Assembly (NCBI GenBank): GCA_023381695.1
Contig: JAMCQP010000103.1
Location: forward strand, 1-59,489
Direction: 5' to 3'
Length of the DNA: 59,489 nucleotides
DNA from: Bacillota bacterium
GTDB taxonomy: Bacteria > Bacillota > UBA5301 > JAMCQP01
The translations under genes and the position numbers were made by a program. Shown one piece after another: positions 26,136 to 36,694 of this stretch. Below the pieces are notes generated by a model, which saw nothing but the letters and a program-made list of their open reading frames with translations, was not told where the DNA came from and searched no databases. Position 1 is the first letter of the stretch; every line of letters starts with the position of its first letter.

Positions 26136-27272
26136 TTAAACCAGATCCACGCCGTTGGGGCCGGCCGCCACCCGGCCGATGGCAAAGGCCCGCTCCCCCA
26201 GGGACTCACAGGCGGCCAGCACGCCGGGCGCGTCATTTCCGGAGACGATCAGGACCAGGCCGATACCCATGTTGTAAGTATTGAACATCTCCTGCTCGGA
26301 GATACCACCCAGTTCCTGAAGGAGGCGCAAGATCGGCGGCACGGGCCAACTCCCCCTTTGAACCAGGGCCCGGCTCCCCTCGCCCAGGGCGCGCGGGATA
26401 TTCTCGTAAAAGCCTCCCCCGGTAATATGGGCGATGCCCTTGATCCGGAAACGTTCCAGGAGAGCCAGGATTGTCCGGGCGTAGATCCGGGTGGGGGTAA
26501 GAAGTTCCTCTCCCAGAGGCTTCTCCAGACCCGTCACCCGGCTGTCCACCGCCAGGCCGGCCTGTTCAAAGAAGATCTTCCGGGTGAGGGAAAACCCGTT
26601 GCTGTGCAGACCGCTGGAGGCAAGGCCGATGAGCGCGTCTCCGGGCCCCGTCGTCCGGCCGTCGATGATCTTTTCCCGCTCCGCCACCCCCACCGCAAAG
26701 CCGGCCAGGTCGTATTCCCCTTCGCGGTAGAAGCCGGGCATCTCCGCGGTCTCGCCGCCGATGAGCGCGCACCCCGCCCGGCGGCATCCTTCGGCCACCC
26801 CGGAGACGATCTCTTCGGCCACCGCCGGCACCAGCTTCCCCATGGCCAGATAGTCCAGAAAGAAGAGCGGCTCGGCCCCCTGGGCGGCCACATCGTTGAC
26901 GCACATGGCCACGACGTCGATGCCCACCGTGTTATGCCGCCCCGTCTTGAAGGCCACCGCCAGCTTCGTCCCCGCGCCGTCCGCGCCGGAGACCAGCACC
27001 GGCGCGGCATATTTTTGGTGGTCCAGGGCAAAGAGCCCCCCGAAACCGCCGAGCCCGCCAATTACCCCGGGACGGCTGGTCGCCGCGGCAAAGCGCTTGA
27101 TGCGCCGCACCACCTCGTAACCGGCTTCAATATCCACGCCGGCTTCCCGGTAAGCGCCGGGCTCACCGTTTGAGCCAGGCTCACCATTTGAACCGGGCTC
27201 ACCATTTGAACCGGGCTCACCATTTGAACCGGGCTCACTGGTTAAACCGTCCTCGTGATCCGCTGGACCCAT
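26136..27272 (-). CDS. purM: Phosphoribosylformylglycinamidine cyclo-ligase (AIR synthetase) with repeat-containing N-terminus
   Basis: Closes the imidazole ring to give AIR. The conserved start of the enzyme ([16 protein letters not shown]), [20 protein letters not shown] and the IAHITGGGF block are present. Before it is an N-terminal extension built from tandem six-residue units (GEPGSN), encoded by an 18-bp repeat; I know of no such extension in PurM. The ATG at 27272 has GGGGG seven bases upstream; a GTG at 27305 is the alternative. Conserved core length is normal. Confidence 0.95.
   Translation of the reverse strand: MGPADHEDGLTSEPGSNGEPGSNGEPGSNGEPGSNGEPGAYREAGVDIEAGYEVVRRIKRFAAATSRPGVIGGLGGFGGLFALDHQKYAAPVLVSGADGAGTKLAVAFKTGRHNTVGIDVVAMCVNDVAAQGAEPLFFLDYLAMGKLVPAVAEEIVSGVAEGCRRAGCALIGGETAEMPGFYREGEYDLAGFAVGVAEREKIIDGRTTGPGDALIGLASSGLHSNGFSLTRKIFFEQAGLAVDSRVTGLEKPLGEELLTPTRIYARTILALLERFRIKGIAHITGGGFYENIPRALGEGSRALVQRGSWPVPPILRLLQELGGISEQEMFNTYNMGIGLVLIVSGNDAPGVLAACESLGERAFAIGRVAAGPNGVDLV
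27159..27248. repeat. Five 18-bp tandem repeats inside purM
   Basis: Unit GGGCTCACCATTTGAACC; copies begin at 27159, 27177, 27195, 27213 and 27231. The third and fourth are identical, the second differs by one base, the outer ones by more. It encodes the (EPGSNG)n stretch at the N-terminus of PurM; because 18 is a multiple of three, copy-number change would not shift the frame. Confidence 0.92.
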
Positions 27273-27334
27273 CCTTTCGCCCCCATGTCCACTAAATTCC
27301 GCCACAAGGCGGAGTCAATTCCTCACACAAATCT

Positions 27335-28738
27335 TCACGCCAACGACGCCTCTGGAAGATTTACTTCCTGCTGCACAGGCACCGGGTACTTCCCGTTAAA
27401 ACAAGCCGCGCAGAGCTTCTGGCCGGGGGTCCCCACGGCGCGCAACAGCCCCTGCAGGCTGAGATAATGTAAGGTATCCGCCCCCACCAGGTCGCGAATC
27501 TCTGCCGGGGTATGCGTGGCGGCCACCAGTTCCCCGGCCTGGGAGGTGTCGATTCCGTAATAGCACGGATGCAGGTAAGGCGGCGAGGCGATATAGAGGT
27601 GCACCTCCCTGGCCCCGGCCTCCCGGAGCAGCCTGACCATGGTGGCGCTGGTCGTCCCGCGGACGATGGAATCGTCGATCACCACCACCCGCCGCCCGCG
27701 GATGACGCTCTCCACCGGGTTGAGCTTGATCCGGACCCCCAGCTCCCGCGCCTCCTGGGCGGGCTGGATGAAGGTCCGCCCCACATACCGGTTCTTGATC
27801 AACCCGATCTCAAACGGGATCCCGGTGGCCGCCGCAAAACCCATGGCCGCCGAGGTACCGGAATCCGGGGCGGGAATCACCACATCCGCCTCCACCGGCG
27901 CCTCTCCGGCCAAAACCGCCCCGATGGCCTTTCGCACCTCATGCACATTCTTCCCGGCGAGAAAGGTGTCGGGCCGGGCAAAGTAGATGTATTCAAAGAC
28001 GCAGAACGCCTGCCGCCGCCGGGAAGCAAACTTGATCGACCGAAGGCCGGCCTGATCGATCACCACCATCTCACCGGGCTCGACTTCCCTGAGAAACTCC
28101 GCACCCAGGTTGCTGAGCGCGCAACTCTCCGACGCCAGGATGTAGGCTTTCGTCCGCCCGGCGGCGCCGTCCGCCAGCCGCCCCAGGCATAACGGGCGGA
28201 TGCCAAGTGGATCACGCAGCCCGATCAATTTGTCCCTGGCCAGAATCACCAGGGCGTAAGAGCCCCGGAGCCGTTTGGCGGCCCGGATGGTGGCCGTCTG
28301 GAGGTCATCCTTGCCGAAGCGGGCGATAAGGTTGATCACCACCTCGCTGTCCGTGGTGGTTTGAAAGACTGAACCCCCCAGCTCCAGCTCCCGGCGAAGC
28401 TCCTGGGCGTTGGTCAGATTGCCGTTGTGAGCCAGCGCCACCGCCCCTTTGGAACAGTGCGCCAGAAGCGGCTGGGCGTTGATGATGCTGCTCTCGCCGG
28501 TGGTGGAATAGCGCACGTGGCCGATGGCCAGCGAACCAGGCAGCCGGTTGATGATCTCCTCGTCGAAGACATTGGCCGTCAGCCCCATCTCCTTGTGCAA
28601 CTGCAAGGAATCGCCGTCCGAGACCGCCATCCCCGCGCTCTCCTGCCCCCGGTGCTGGAGGGCGTAGAGGCCCATGTAGGTGAGGGAAGCGGCGTTAACC
28701 TCGCCGGGCCCGCCAAAAATCCCGAAGACACCGCACAT
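27335..28738 (-). CDS. purF: Amidophosphoribosyltransferase
   Basis: First committed purine step: PRPP + glutamine to phosphoribosylamine. It begins MCGVFGIFGG, so the catalytic cysteine is residue 2 and there is no propeptide, unlike B. subtilis PurF. The Ntn-hydrolase half has GHVRYSTTGES; the PRT half has VVIPAPDSGTSAAMGFA and the PRPP motif VVVIDDSIVRGTTS. Cysteines near the C-terminus (C..Y, C..CF type) may ligate a 4Fe-4S cluster as in B. subtilis. Length 467 is typical. Confidence 0.97.
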   Translation of the reverse strand: MCGVFGIFGGPGEVNAASLTYMGLYALQHRGQESAGMAVSDGDSLQLHKEMGLTANVFDEEIINRLPGSLAIGHVRYSTTGESSIINAQPLLAHCSKGAVALAHNGNLTNAQELRRELELGGSVFQTTTDSEVVINLIARFGKDDLQTATIRAAKRLRGSYALVILARDKLIGLRDPLGIRPLCLGRLADGAAGRTKAYILASESCALSNLGAEFLREVEPGEMVVIDQAGLRSIKFASRRRQAFCVFEYIYFARPDTFLAGKNVHEVRKAIGAVLAGEAPVEADVVIPAPDSGTSAAMGFAAATGIPFEIGLIKNRYVGRTFIQPAQEARELGVRIKLNPVESVIRGRRVVVIDDSIVRGTTSATMVRLLREAGAREVHLYIASPPYLHPCYYGIDTSQAGELVAATHTPAEIRDLVGADTLHYLSLQGLLRAVGTPGQKLCAACFNGKYPVPVQQEVNLPEASLA

Positions 28739-28800
28739 CTGCCTTCCTTCTTTCTACACTTTCGCACAGCGACTTTTCACACTGGCTACTTTTCAACGAG

Positions 28801-31188
28801 CTACTTTTTCATGTAGCGGGCGATACTCTCCCGCCAGTTTTGCACCATGGCCTCAAGCGGCAAATATATCGTTCCAGGCCCGGTTTGTCCCTCCGGTTCT
28901 ATTCGTCCCTCCGGCTCTATTCGCGCCAGTTCAACCCGCAACCCGGCGCCGCCAACTTCCCCCAGCGGCAGTACCGGCACCGCGTACCCCCCGGCCAGTT
29001 GGCGCAATTCGTCCAAATTTTCGGGCGCGACGGAGACCAGGATCCGGGACTGGGACTCCCCGAACAGAGCCGCATCGGCCCGTTCCCGGTAAGGCAGCCG
29101 CACCGTCGCTCCTATATTTCCCCCGATACAGGACTCCGCCAGCGCCACCGCCAGGCCTCCTTCGGCGCAGTCGTGCGCCGAACGCAGCAAGCCCCTGTGA
29201 ATGGCCGCCAGGCAGAGCTTCTGCACCCGTTTTTCCATGTCCAGATCCAGCGCCGGCGGGCGGCCGGCCACGATGCCGTGGACCTGCTTCAGGTACTCGC
29301 TGCCGCCCAGTTCCTCCCCCACCGGGCCCAAAAGAACGATCCGATCCCCTTCCCGCCCGAAAGCGGAGGTGCACCGGCGCTCCACATCCGCAAGCAAGCC
29401 CACCATGCCGATCACCGGAGTGGGATAGATCGCCTCGCCGTTGGTCTCGTTGTACAGGCTGGCGTTTCCGCCCACCACCGGCGTCCCGAGTTCCCGGCAG
29501 GCGGAGGCGATCCCCTCCACGGCCCTGGTAAGCTGCCAGTAGATCTCCGGTTTTTCCGGGTTTCCAAAGTTCAAGCCGTCGGTCACCGCCAGGGGCTCGG
29601 CGCCGGTGCAGACCAGGTTCCGCGCTGCTTCCGCCACGGCAATCCGGCCGCCCGTGAAGGGATCCAGGTAACAGTAGCGCCCGTTGGAGTCGATGGTCAG
29701 GGAAATCCCCTTCACCGCCCCCTTCCCGTTCCCCGGCCCCCGGACCCGCAGCACCGCCGCATCCGAACCCGGCCCCGCCACGGTATTGGTCTGGACCATG
29801 TAATCGTACTGCCGGTAGACCCATTCCTTGCTGGCAATCGTCGGCGCGGCCAGAAGCGTGAGGAGCGCCGCGCCAAGAGCCTCCGGTCCCTCCGGCTCCG
29901 GCAGCTTGCGCCAATCGAAGGCCCAGAGTTCGTCCAGATAAGCCGGCCGGCGGGCTTCGGGACGGTAAACCGGCGCGCCGTCGGTGGTCAGGGACCTGGC
30001 GGGAACCTCGGCCACCACTTCCCCGTTCTCCGTGACCCGCAGCAGGCCGTCGTCGGTCACTCGTCCCACCACCACGGCCTGGAGCCCCCACCTGGCAAAG
30101 ATGGCCATCAGTTCCTCCTCGCGGCCCTTCTGGGGCACCACCAGCATCCGCTCCTGGGATTCGGAGAGCATCATCTCATAAGGGGTCATTCCCTCCTCCC
30201 GCCGCGGCACCAGGGCGATGTCCATCTCGATGCCGCTGCCGGCCCGGCCCGCCATTTCACTGGCGGAACTGGTCAGCCCGGCGGCGCCCATGTCCTGGAT
30301 GCCCACCACGGCCCCGGAACGAATCGCCTCCAGGCAGGCCTCGATGAGGAGCTTCTCGGTGAAAGGATCCCCCACCTGGACCGACGGGCGTTTCTCCTCC
30401 GAACGTTCATTCAGCTCCACCGAGGCGAAGGTCGCGCCGTGAATGCCATCTCGGCCGGTGGTGGCCCCCACCACCATCACCGGATTCCCGACGCCCTTGG
30501 CGCTGGCCAGGGCAATCTCGTCCTGTTTCGCCAGGCCGACGCACATCACGTTGACCAGCGGGTTTTGGGCATAACAGTCGTCGAAATAGGCCTCGCCCCC
30601 CACGGTGGGAAGGCCCAGGCAATTGCCGTAGCCGCTGATCCCGCTCACCACGCCGCTGAAGAGGTAGCGGACACGCGGGTCCTCCAGGGAGCCGAAGCGC
30701 AGGGAATCGAGGACCGCCACGGGCCGCGCGCCCATGGTGAAGATATCCCGGACGATCCCGCCCACCCCGGTGGCCGCCCCCTGGTAGGGTTCCACCGCCG
30801 AGGGATGATTGTGGCTCTCCACCTTGAAGACCACCGCCTGGCCGTCGCCGATGTCCACGACTCCCGCGTTTTCCCCGGGCCCCTGCAGGATCCTGGGGCC
30901 GCTGGTCGGAAAGAGCTTGAACAGGGGCCGGGTGTGCTTGTAGGCGCAGTGCTCCGACCAGAGAACCGCATACATCCCCAGCTCGGTATAATTTGGCTCG
31001 CGGCCCAAGATTTCAACAATTTGCCGGTACTCCTCGTCGCGCAGCCCCATGGCGCGCCACAGGCCTTCCTCCCGGATCTGTCGCGAGGTGGGTTCCCGGC
31101 GCCGGGTGGCGTCCCGGCGCCGCGCAGGGTCCTGGTGCTGCGAGATGGCTTCCTGGCGCTGCTGGGTAGCTTCTGGCTTTACCGACAT
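28801..31188 (-). CDS. purL: Phosphoribosylformylglycinamidine synthase subunit II
   Basis: ATP-dependent amidation of FGAR in the PurS-PurL-PurQ complex. Seen: [34 protein letters not shown], the [10 protein letters not shown] block and repeated AIRS-type domains; 795 residues. The N-terminus carries an odd arginine/glutamine-rich stretch (about 30 residues of QxQ, RRRDA, RRRE repeats) before the conserved domain, and near the C-terminus there is a short RIEPEG duplication. It overlaps the end of purQ by 10 bp, so the two are translationally coupled. Confidence 0.97.
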   Translation of the reverse strand: MSVKPEATQQRQEAISQHQDPARRRDATRRREPTSRQIREEGLWRAMGLRDEEYRQIVEILGREPNYTELGMYAVLWSEHCAYKHTRPLFKLFPTSGPRILQGPGENAGVVDIGDGQAVVFKVESHNHPSAVEPYQGAATGVGGIVRDIFTMGARPVAVLDSLRFGSLEDPRVRYLFSGVVSGISGYGNCLGLPTVGGEAYFDDCYAQNPLVNVMCVGLAKQDEIALASAKGVGNPVMVVGATTGRDGIHGATFASVELNERSEEKRPSVQVGDPFTEKLLIEACLEAIRSGAVVGIQDMGAAGLTSSASEMAGRAGSGIEMDIALVPRREEGMTPYEMMLSESQERMLVVPQKGREEELMAIFARWGLQAVVVGRVTDDGLLRVTENGEVVAEVPARSLTTDGAPVYRPEARRPAYLDELWAFDWRKLPEPEGPEALGAALLTLLAAPTIASKEWVYRQYDYMVQTNTVAGPGSDAAVLRVRGPGNGKGAVKGISLTIDSNGRYCYLDPFTGGRIAVAEAARNLVCTGAEPLAVTDGLNFGNPEKPEIYWQLTRAVEGIASACRELGTPVVGGNASLYNETNGEAIYPTPVIGMVGLLADVERRCTSAFGREGDRIVLLGPVGEELGGSEYLKQVHGIVAGRPPALDLDMEKRVQKLCLAAIHRGLLRSAHDCAEGGLAVALAESCIGGNIGATVRLPYRERADAALFGESQSRILVSVAPENLDELRQLAGGYAVPVLPLGEVGGAGLRVELARIEPEGRIEPEGQTGPGTIYLPLEAMVQNWRESIARYMKK

Positions 31189-31961
31189 CCTGACGCACCT
31201 CCCGCAGCTTTTTCCACCTGATGGATCGTCTGACGGTCCATCAGGGCGTTCGCCGCACGGGCCACCCCACGACCAGCCAGATCAGCCACCACCGATTCGA
31301 AGATCACCCGGCCGTCGGCCGAACCCAGCATACCTTCGCAGCTTCGCTCCGGGTGCGGCATGAGCCCCACCACATTGCCCTGCCGGTTGCAGATCCCGGC
31401 GATGTTGGACACCGAGCCGTTCGGGTTGCTCTCCGGGGTAACCCTCCCCGAGGCGTCGGTGTACCGGAAGACGATCTGGCGGTTAGCCTCCAGATCCTTC
31501 AGCCCGGCCTCATCAATAAAATAGTTGCCCTCCCCGTGGGCGATGGGCACCTTGAGCACCTGTCCCTCGCGGCACAGACCGGTGAAGGGCGTCCGGCTGG
31601 TCTCCACGCGAATAAAGGTTTCTTCGCAGCGAAACTGGAGGTCCCGGTTGCGCAGCATGGCTCCCGGCAAAAGCCCGGCCTCCAGAAGGATTTGAAACCC
31701 GTTGCAGATCCCCAGCACCGGTCCGCCGGCCCGGGCGAACCTCTCCACCTCGGTCATCACCGGCGCAAACCGGGCAATCGCCCCGCTGCGCAGGTAATCC
31801 CCGTAGGAGAAGCCCCCAGGCAGGATCACGCAGTCAAAACCGGAGAGATCCCGGTGAGTGTGCCAGACGAATTCCGCCTCCTGCCCGATCACGTCCCGCG
31901 CCGCGTAAAAACAGTCACGATCGCAATTTGAACCCGGAAAGACCACTATCGCGAATTTCAT
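31179..31961 (-). CDS. purQ: Phosphoribosylformylglycinamidine synthase subunit I (glutaminase)
   Basis: Class I glutamine amidotransferase that feeds ammonia to PurL. Seen: [12 protein letters not shown] at the N-terminus, the nucleophile elbow GICNGFQIL, and the catalytic HPER block ([13 protein letters not shown]). About 260 residues, slightly longer than most, with a C-terminal tail over the purL start. The ATG at 31961 follows a GGGGGAAG site; a GTG directly before it is possible. Confidence 0.97.
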   Translation of the reverse strand: MKFAIVVFPGSNCDRDCFYAARDVIGQEAEFVWHTHRDLSGFDCVILPGGFSYGDYLRSGAIARFAPVMTEVERFARAGGPVLGICNGFQILLEAGLLPGAMLRNRDLQFRCEETFIRVETSRTPFTGLCREGQVLKVPIAHGEGNYFIDEAGLKDLEANRQIVFRYTDASGRVTPESNPNGSVSNIAGICNRQGNVVGLMPHPERSCEGMLGSADGRVIFESVVADLAGRGVARAANALMDRQTIHQVEKAAGGASGCR

Positions 31962-32002
31962 CACATCTTCCCCCTGTCAGCGTCCCCGTGTTCAACAACG
32001 GC

Positions 32003-32269
32003 CTAGCGTTCCGCGCTCTCGGGCAACTCGTCCAGTTCAAAGCTGAACTCCTCGATGACCGGGTTGGATAAAAGCCGTCGGCACATCTCCTCCACCTCTG
32101 CCTCGGCCTCAATTCGGCCCATGCTGTGCAGCCGAACCTCTAAATACTTCCCGACCCGCACCTCCTGGACCCGTTTGTAGCCCTGAGTTTGCAACGCCCC
32201 CAGGACCGCCTTCCCCTGTGGGTCCAGCACGCCCTTCTTGAGCATCACGCGAATCCTGGCCAACCACAT
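32003..32269 (-). CDS. purS: Phosphoribosylformylglycinamidine synthase subunit PurS
   Basis: Small bridging subunit of the PurSQL complex. The family signature VMLKKGVLDPQGKAVLGAL and the EVRVGKYLEV segment are clear; 88 residues. GGGGGAGC precedes the ATG. Lies between purC and purQ in the standard order. Confidence 0.96.
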   Translation of the reverse strand: MWLARIRVMLKKGVLDPQGKAVLGALQTQGYKRVQEVRVGKYLEVRLHSMGRIEAEAEVEEMCRRLLSNPVIEEFSFELDELPESAER

Positions 32270-32373
32270 GCCTGCTCCCCCCTGCCTGATTTAAAGCTTT
32301 TTCCCCCAACTTTCCAAACCCAGCCATACACTGAAACTTCCCGGGAAACCCGCAAGGCCGCCCGGAGAACCCG

Positions 32374-33144
32374 CTAGACCTTCTGGAGAACCCGCCGCAA
32401 AACTTCATGGTACGCCTCTTCCACCCCGCCCAGATCTCTCCGAAAACGATCCTTGTCCAGCTTCTCACCGGTGGCGGCGTCCCAGAACCGGCAGGTGTCG
32501 GGCGAGATCTCGTCCCCGAGCAAGATTCGGCCGTGGTGCCTGCCAAACTCCAGCTTGAAGTCCACCAGTTCCAGCTTCCGGGGGGCTAAAAACTCGCGCA
32601 GGAGGTCGTTCACGGACAGCGCCATAACCTCCAGCGACGCCACCTCCTCCTCGGAAGCCAGCCCGACCGCCTTGATGTGATAGTTGTTAATAAGGGGATC
32701 GCCCAGTTCATCACTCTTGTAGTAGAATTCCACCACCGTGTGGGCAAGCCTGGTCCCCTCCGGAAGCCCCAGCCGCCGCGCCAGGCTGCCCGCGGCGATA
32801 TTGCGGACCACGACCTCGATGGGAATGATCTCCAGCCTCTTCACCAGCATCTCCCGCTCGCTCAAAAGCTTTACAAAATGGGTCTCCACGCCGCGGCCGG
32901 CCAGAAATTCAAAGAAGGCCGCCGAGATGCTGGCGTTACGGACCCCCTTCTCCTGAATGGTGCCTTTTTTCCGGCCGTTGAAGGCTGTCGCGTCGTCCTT
33001 GTAATAGACCACCAGCAAGTCGGGATCGCTGGTCGTGTAAACAATCTTCGCCTTTCCCTCGTAAAGCTTTTCGCCCTCTTTCTCGCCCTTCGTGGCCTCC
33101 GCCGTCATATCCGTCTTCTTTGTCGTCCTGACCATGTCCGCCAT
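32374..33144 (-). CDS. purC: SAICAR synthetase
   Basis: Joins aspartate to CAIR with ATP. Conserved [41 protein letters not shown] and [19 protein letters not shown] are present. The ATG at 33144 gives 256 residues, including about 25 charged residues ([18 protein letters not shown]) before the conserved start; an internal ATG 12 codons in could be the true start. Confidence 0.96.
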   Translation of the reverse strand: MADMVRTTKKTDMTAEATKGEKEGEKLYEGKAKIVYTTSDPDLLVVYYKDDATAFNGRKKGTIQEKGVRNASISAAFFEFLAGRGVETHFVKLLSEREMLVKRLEIIPIEVVVRNIAAGSLARRLGLPEGTRLAHTVVEFYYKSDELGDPLINNYHIKAVGLASEEEVASLEVMALSVNDLLREFLAPRKLELVDFKLEFGRHHGRILLGDEISPDTCRFWDAATGEKLDKDRFRRDLGGVEEAYHEVLRRVLQKV

Positions 33145-33209
33145 TTTCTCCCGCCTTTCTGTAATCGAGAACCCAGCCGTTATAAAAAATCAGCCCATCT
33201 CAAATGAAA

Positions 33210-34607
33210 TCAAGCCAACCCGAGCCTCTCCTCCCACTCCCGGCAGAGCTCTTCGGTCTTCTCCGCGGCGCGGCCCCGGTAGAGTTCGGGTTCCTGCAGA
33301 ACTCGCTTCTGATCCGGCGTCATCCTGGCCAGGTAGGGTTTGAGGTCCTCCCGTTCCGCCACCAGTTGCCGGAGGGATTGGCCCGTCTTCTGCGCCTCTA
33401 GGGTCAGCACCCGCACGATCTCATGGGCGTCCGGGTGGCCGTAATAGGCCAGAAGAATGTACAACGGCTCCGCGACGATCATCTCCCGGCTCACGCCGAA
33501 ATTGGCCTCCATGGCCTCTTTATCCACCGCCAGCCTGGCGGCCACCTTGATCAGCCTGTCCACCGTCAGAACGAGCCCGGCGACGATCTCCGGAATAAAC
33601 CGGGCGGAGGCCGAGTTGGTGAGATCCCGCTGGTGCTCGGAGATCTGGTCCATGTAAACAGTGACCATGCGCGGCATGAACTCCTTCCACATGCTCTTCA
33701 CATGCTCAAAATTCCAGGGGTTGCGCTTATGCGGCATGGTGGAGGAACCCACCTGGGTCGCCCCGAAGAATTCTCCCACCTCGGCGATCTCCGAGCGTTG
33801 CAGGTTGCGCATGTCGTCGGCCAGATTGGCCAGGACCCCGAAGCAGGAGACCAGCGCGTGGAGGTAGTCGGTCAAAAATTCGGGCTCGACGATTTGAGTG
33901 GAGTACGGGGAAGGTTTCAAGCCCAGTTCCGCCAGCACCTCGTGTTCCAAATCCCCGGGGTCCGCAAAGAAGAGGGAACTGGCGTTGTACGCCCCCACGG
34001 CGCCGGCCATCTTCCCGCGCAGATCCGCGGCGGACTCCCGGATCTTCTCGAGCCGGCCGCCCAGCCGGTCCACGTATTCCGCCATGGCAAATCCAAAGGT
34101 GATGGGTACCGCGTGTTGCCCGTGAGTGCGCCCGATCTGCAGGGTGTTCCTCTCCCGCCGGGCCAGGTCGATGAAGATTTTTTCGAGGGCTAAAAGTTTC
34201 GGTAGGACGACCTTTTCGGTGATGTCTTTGTAGCGGAGCGCCGATGCGGTATCGGTGATGTCGAAGGAGGTGGCGGTGAAGTGGACGAAGGATCTGGCCG
34301 CCTCGCTCACCCTGGCCTGGATGCAATTGACCAGGGCGCGGATGTTGTGGTTGGTCTTCTCCTCTTCCTCCTGCACCTCTTCCGGGGTCACCTCCCGGCA
34401 GGCCTTTCGGACCTCCTGGGCCGCCTCCGCCGGACAGATCCCCCTCCTGGCCAGTACCTCTACCAGCGCCGCCTCCACGGCCAACTGGTAGCAAACATAG
34501 GCGTCCTCGGAGAGGTAGGCACTCAGTTCATCCCAGAGAGCTGGATTGCCAGCCCGGTAGCGGTGGTCCAGCGGACTTAAGTTGGCAAAGAATCCTTTCT
34601 CCGTCAA
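33210..34607 (-). CDS. purB: Adenylosuccinate lyase
   Basis: Cleaves SAICAR to AICAR and adenylosuccinate to AMP. Fumarase/aspartase fold with IGRTHGQHAVPITFG and the signature GSSTMPHKRNPWNFEH; 465 residues. It is the first gene of the pur operon, starting at a TTG at 34607 with an AGGAG site, and follows a riboswitch and terminator. Confidence 0.96.
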   Translation of the reverse strand: MTEKGFFANLSPLDHRYRAGNPALWDELSAYLSEDAYVCYQLAVEAALVEVLARRGICPAEAAQEVRKACREVTPEEVQEEEEKTNHNIRALVNCIQARVSEAARSFVHFTATSFDITDTASALRYKDITEKVVLPKLLALEKIFIDLARRERNTLQIGRTHGQHAVPITFGFAMAEYVDRLGGRLEKIRESAADLRGKMAGAVGAYNASSLFFADPGDLEHEVLAELGLKPSPYSTQIVEPEFLTDYLHALVSCFGVLANLADDMRNLQRSEIAEVGEFFGATQVGSSTMPHKRNPWNFEHVKSMWKEFMPRMVTVYMDQISEHQRDLTNSASARFIPEIVAGLVLTVDRLIKVAARLAVDKEAMEANFGVSREMIVAEPLYILLAYYGHPDAHEIVRVLTLEAQKTGQSLRQLVAEREDLKPYLARMTPDQKRVLQEPELYRGRAAEKTEELCREWEERLGLA

Positions 34608-34680
34608 AGCCGTTCATCTCCTCGTTAAAAATGCAGGTCCCATCTAATTGTGGGCTACTCGACGTTAAAGTAAACAGGTT

Positions 34681-34733
34681 CCGGAAAAATAAACAGGCGG
34701 GTAGGTTTCGTGTTTACATGAAACCTACCCGCC
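34681..34733 (-). terminator. Rho-independent terminator in the purB leader
   Basis: A perfect 13-bp stem, GGCGGGTAGGTTT (34733-34721) pairing with AAACCTACCCGCC (34708-34696), with a 12-base loop and a following TGTTTATTTTT run on the minus strand. The 5' arm starts within the last bases of the riboswitch aptamer, so ligand binding could decide whether it forms. It lies about 75 bp before purB. Confidence 0.85.
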
Positions 34734-34848
34734 CGGGTTTTTATCCCTCTAGGGTGTAGCGCCTCGGCTATAAAACCTCCGCGCCTGCACCACTTGGACC
34801 AGTCCCCGCGGCGCTGTCGCCGCAAGCGGAACCCTAGGTGCACTTCCA
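34725..34848 (-). ncRNA. ykkC-class riboswitch, probably the PRPP-sensing subtype
   Basis: Read on the minus strand the leader contains the ykkC-family landmarks in order: CTAGGGTTCCG (34837-34827), GGACTGGTCCA (34805-34795) and GGGATAAAAACCCGGG (34747-34732). ykkC RNAs fall into subtypes binding guanidine, ppGpp, PRPP or nucleotides; the PRPP subtype is known in Clostridia in front of pur genes and raises expression when PRPP is high. Placement before the whole pur operon and overlap with a terminator support that reading. The class is recognised from sequence; the ligand is inferred from context. Confidence 0.8.
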
Positions 34849-34883
34849 AGTTGATTATGCTGTTTTGAGCTCTTTACGGCTCT

Positions 34884-34912
34884 ATCTTAGCAAAAATGGC
34901 ATGCCTTGTCAA
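34884..34912 (-). promoter_or_regulatory. Sigma-A promoter of the pur operon
   Basis: On the minus strand TTGACA (34907-34912) and TAAGAT (34884-34889) are 17 bp apart. The transcript would start about 34877, some 30 bases before the riboswitch. Confidence 0.8.
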
Positions 34913-35013
34913 CCCTATTTCAACCCTATAGTAAATGCGAAATGAAAAGAGGTGTATCAGTGAAGGCCGTTGAACTGTAAGCAAGGTACGAATTAGAGGC
35001 GGGCGAACTATAC

Positions 35014-35745
35014 GTGGCCGAACAGGATGCTCAAATCCTTGGGTTTGTGAGCCTGTTAACCCGTGACGCCGTCTGCTATATCGCCGAGTTCTTTGTCCGC
35101 CAGGATTGTCAATCCGCAAAGATTGGTGGGGCGCTCCTGCACAAAGTCCTGCCTCAGGAAGGGCAGACGATCTGTACGTTCAGTTCCCGGGACTTTCGAG
35201 CACTGTCGTTATACGTGCGTGCGGGTCTACATCCGCTGTGGCCCAATTTCCAGTTGCGCGTGCGCTCCACCGACCTAGGCATACTCCCGGAATATGACAT
35301 TGAAGCGACCCAGGCAAATCCTGATGACCCGGACCTCGTGGCGCATGACCGACAGATCAGCGGCCGTCGCCGCCCTCAAGACCTGGGCTATTTGACCCGG
35401 GAACTGGGTGCTACTCCGCTCTTGTTTCGGCGGAGCGGCCGGGTCGTCGGGTACGGGTACGCCCAAATGCGCAGCCCCGGTTCGTTATGGTATCCCGAAG
35501 CAATCACGTTGGGGCCGATTGGCGCATCCAGCGCCGACGACGCGCTGGCATGTGTGTGTTCCGCTGTAGATTGGGCACGGTCCAGAGCAACCATGCTCCG
35601 TATTTCGGTACCGGGGCCACACCTCAGCCTGCAGCCGTTGCTGAAGGCCGGCTTTCGCATCACATACCTGGAAACCTTCCTGGCCACTTCCAACGATAAG
35701 CTCCCGGACCCATCCTGCTACCTTCCAACCATTACGTTCTTCTGA
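35014..35745 (+). CDS. GNAT-like acetyltransferase, N-terminally truncated
   Basis: 243 codons from a GTG at 35014. The frame opens mid-domain: the protein begins at the strand AEQDAQILGFVSLL and includes a GNAT CoA-binding stretch (QSAKIGGALLHKVL) but lacks the usual first 40-50 residues; upstream the same frame holds a few fitting residues (ELEAGELYV) and then a stop. A second GNAT-like half follows (RRSGRVVGYGYAQM, ITLGPIGASS). The gene lies just beyond the pur promoter and probably lost its 5' end. It may be non-functional. Confidence 0.6.
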   Translation: MAEQDAQILGFVSLLTRDAVCYIAEFFVRQDCQSAKIGGALLHKVLPQEGQTICTFSSRDFRALSLYVRAGLHPLWPNFQLRVRSTDLGILPEYDIEATQANPDDPDLVAHDRQISGRRRPQDLGYLTRELGATPLLFRRSGRVVGYGYAQMRSPGSLWYPEAITLGPIGASSADDALACVCSAVDWARSRATMLRISVPGPHLSLQPLLKAGFRITYLETFLATSNDKLPDPSCYLPTITFF

Positions 35746-36694
35746 GGAACGCAACTAAAAAATATGGAATCATTGTATTTCTCCTCTTCATCGATCAATC
35801 AAAGCTTGCAGGTCTTTTTTACTTGCGTAGGTATAATCGCGGAAAGGCCATAAAGTCCAACCAATCGGAAAGGCAACAAGGGCCACCAGACCGGCAACCG
35901 CCAAAATGGACCGCAAGGGGAAGTGCTGGGCCCGCCAACCCCATAAAAGAATAGCGCCCATTTGCATGCTTTGAATGGTTAACCCCGCAAAGGCAAAAAC
36001 ACGGCCTCGGAAGTGGCCGGGCACGGACTGTTGAAGAATGGTATTAAGCAGAATGGCTGTAAGCGAGTTACCTATGCCCCCTATTGCCAAAAAAACCAGC
36101 ACGATTGGCAGGTAAGAGGAAGCCGCCACCCTTTCAACAGCGAGCCCAAGTAGGAGTATCCCTCCGAGGAATAACCGGCGCCAGCCCCATTTTTCTCCGA
36201 CACGCATCAACAGAATCGCCCCGCCGAGCATGCCTCCACCCCAAGCAGTGACCATCAGCCCGAAAGTAAGCTCGCCCTTGGTGGAAATTTGGCGGGCGTA
36301 AAGCGGCTCAAGAGCATTTAAGGCTGCTGCACCAAGAACAGAAGCGCCGATGATCAGTATTGCACCAAGTAAAACGCCATTGTTTAGAACATACCTGAAG
36401 CCGGACCATACCTCCGCCAGTAAGCGGCCACCAGAGGCTTTCGCACGTGTAAATGGTATGCGAACGGTAAGGAGCAAGGTTGCGGATACAAGAAAAGAGA
36501 CGGCGTCTACCACGAACGCAGCGGTTGTTCCCACAAGACTGGCGATTATTCCGCCGAGTGTGGGTCCTGCTATCACGGCCATAGTAAAGTGGACCCCGTT
36601 GTCAAGACAACTTTTTGAATGAAAATAAGATAGAACCTCCTTTCGTAGAATTTGGGTAGCAAAGCGACAGACAACAGGATCTCGGTTGGTTCAT

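Noticed and set aside
27159..27248. CRISPR array
   Set aside because: The 18-bp units are contiguous with no spacers and lie in frame inside purM.
28840..31221. Plus-strand frame of 793 codons
   Set aside because: Antisense to purL, His/Gly/Arg/Pro-rich with no motifs; a shadow of the real gene.
34850..34912. Guanine (xpt-type) riboswitch in tandem with the ykkC aptamer
   Set aside because: None of the conserved loop sequences of a purine aptamer is present between the promoter and the ykkC element.
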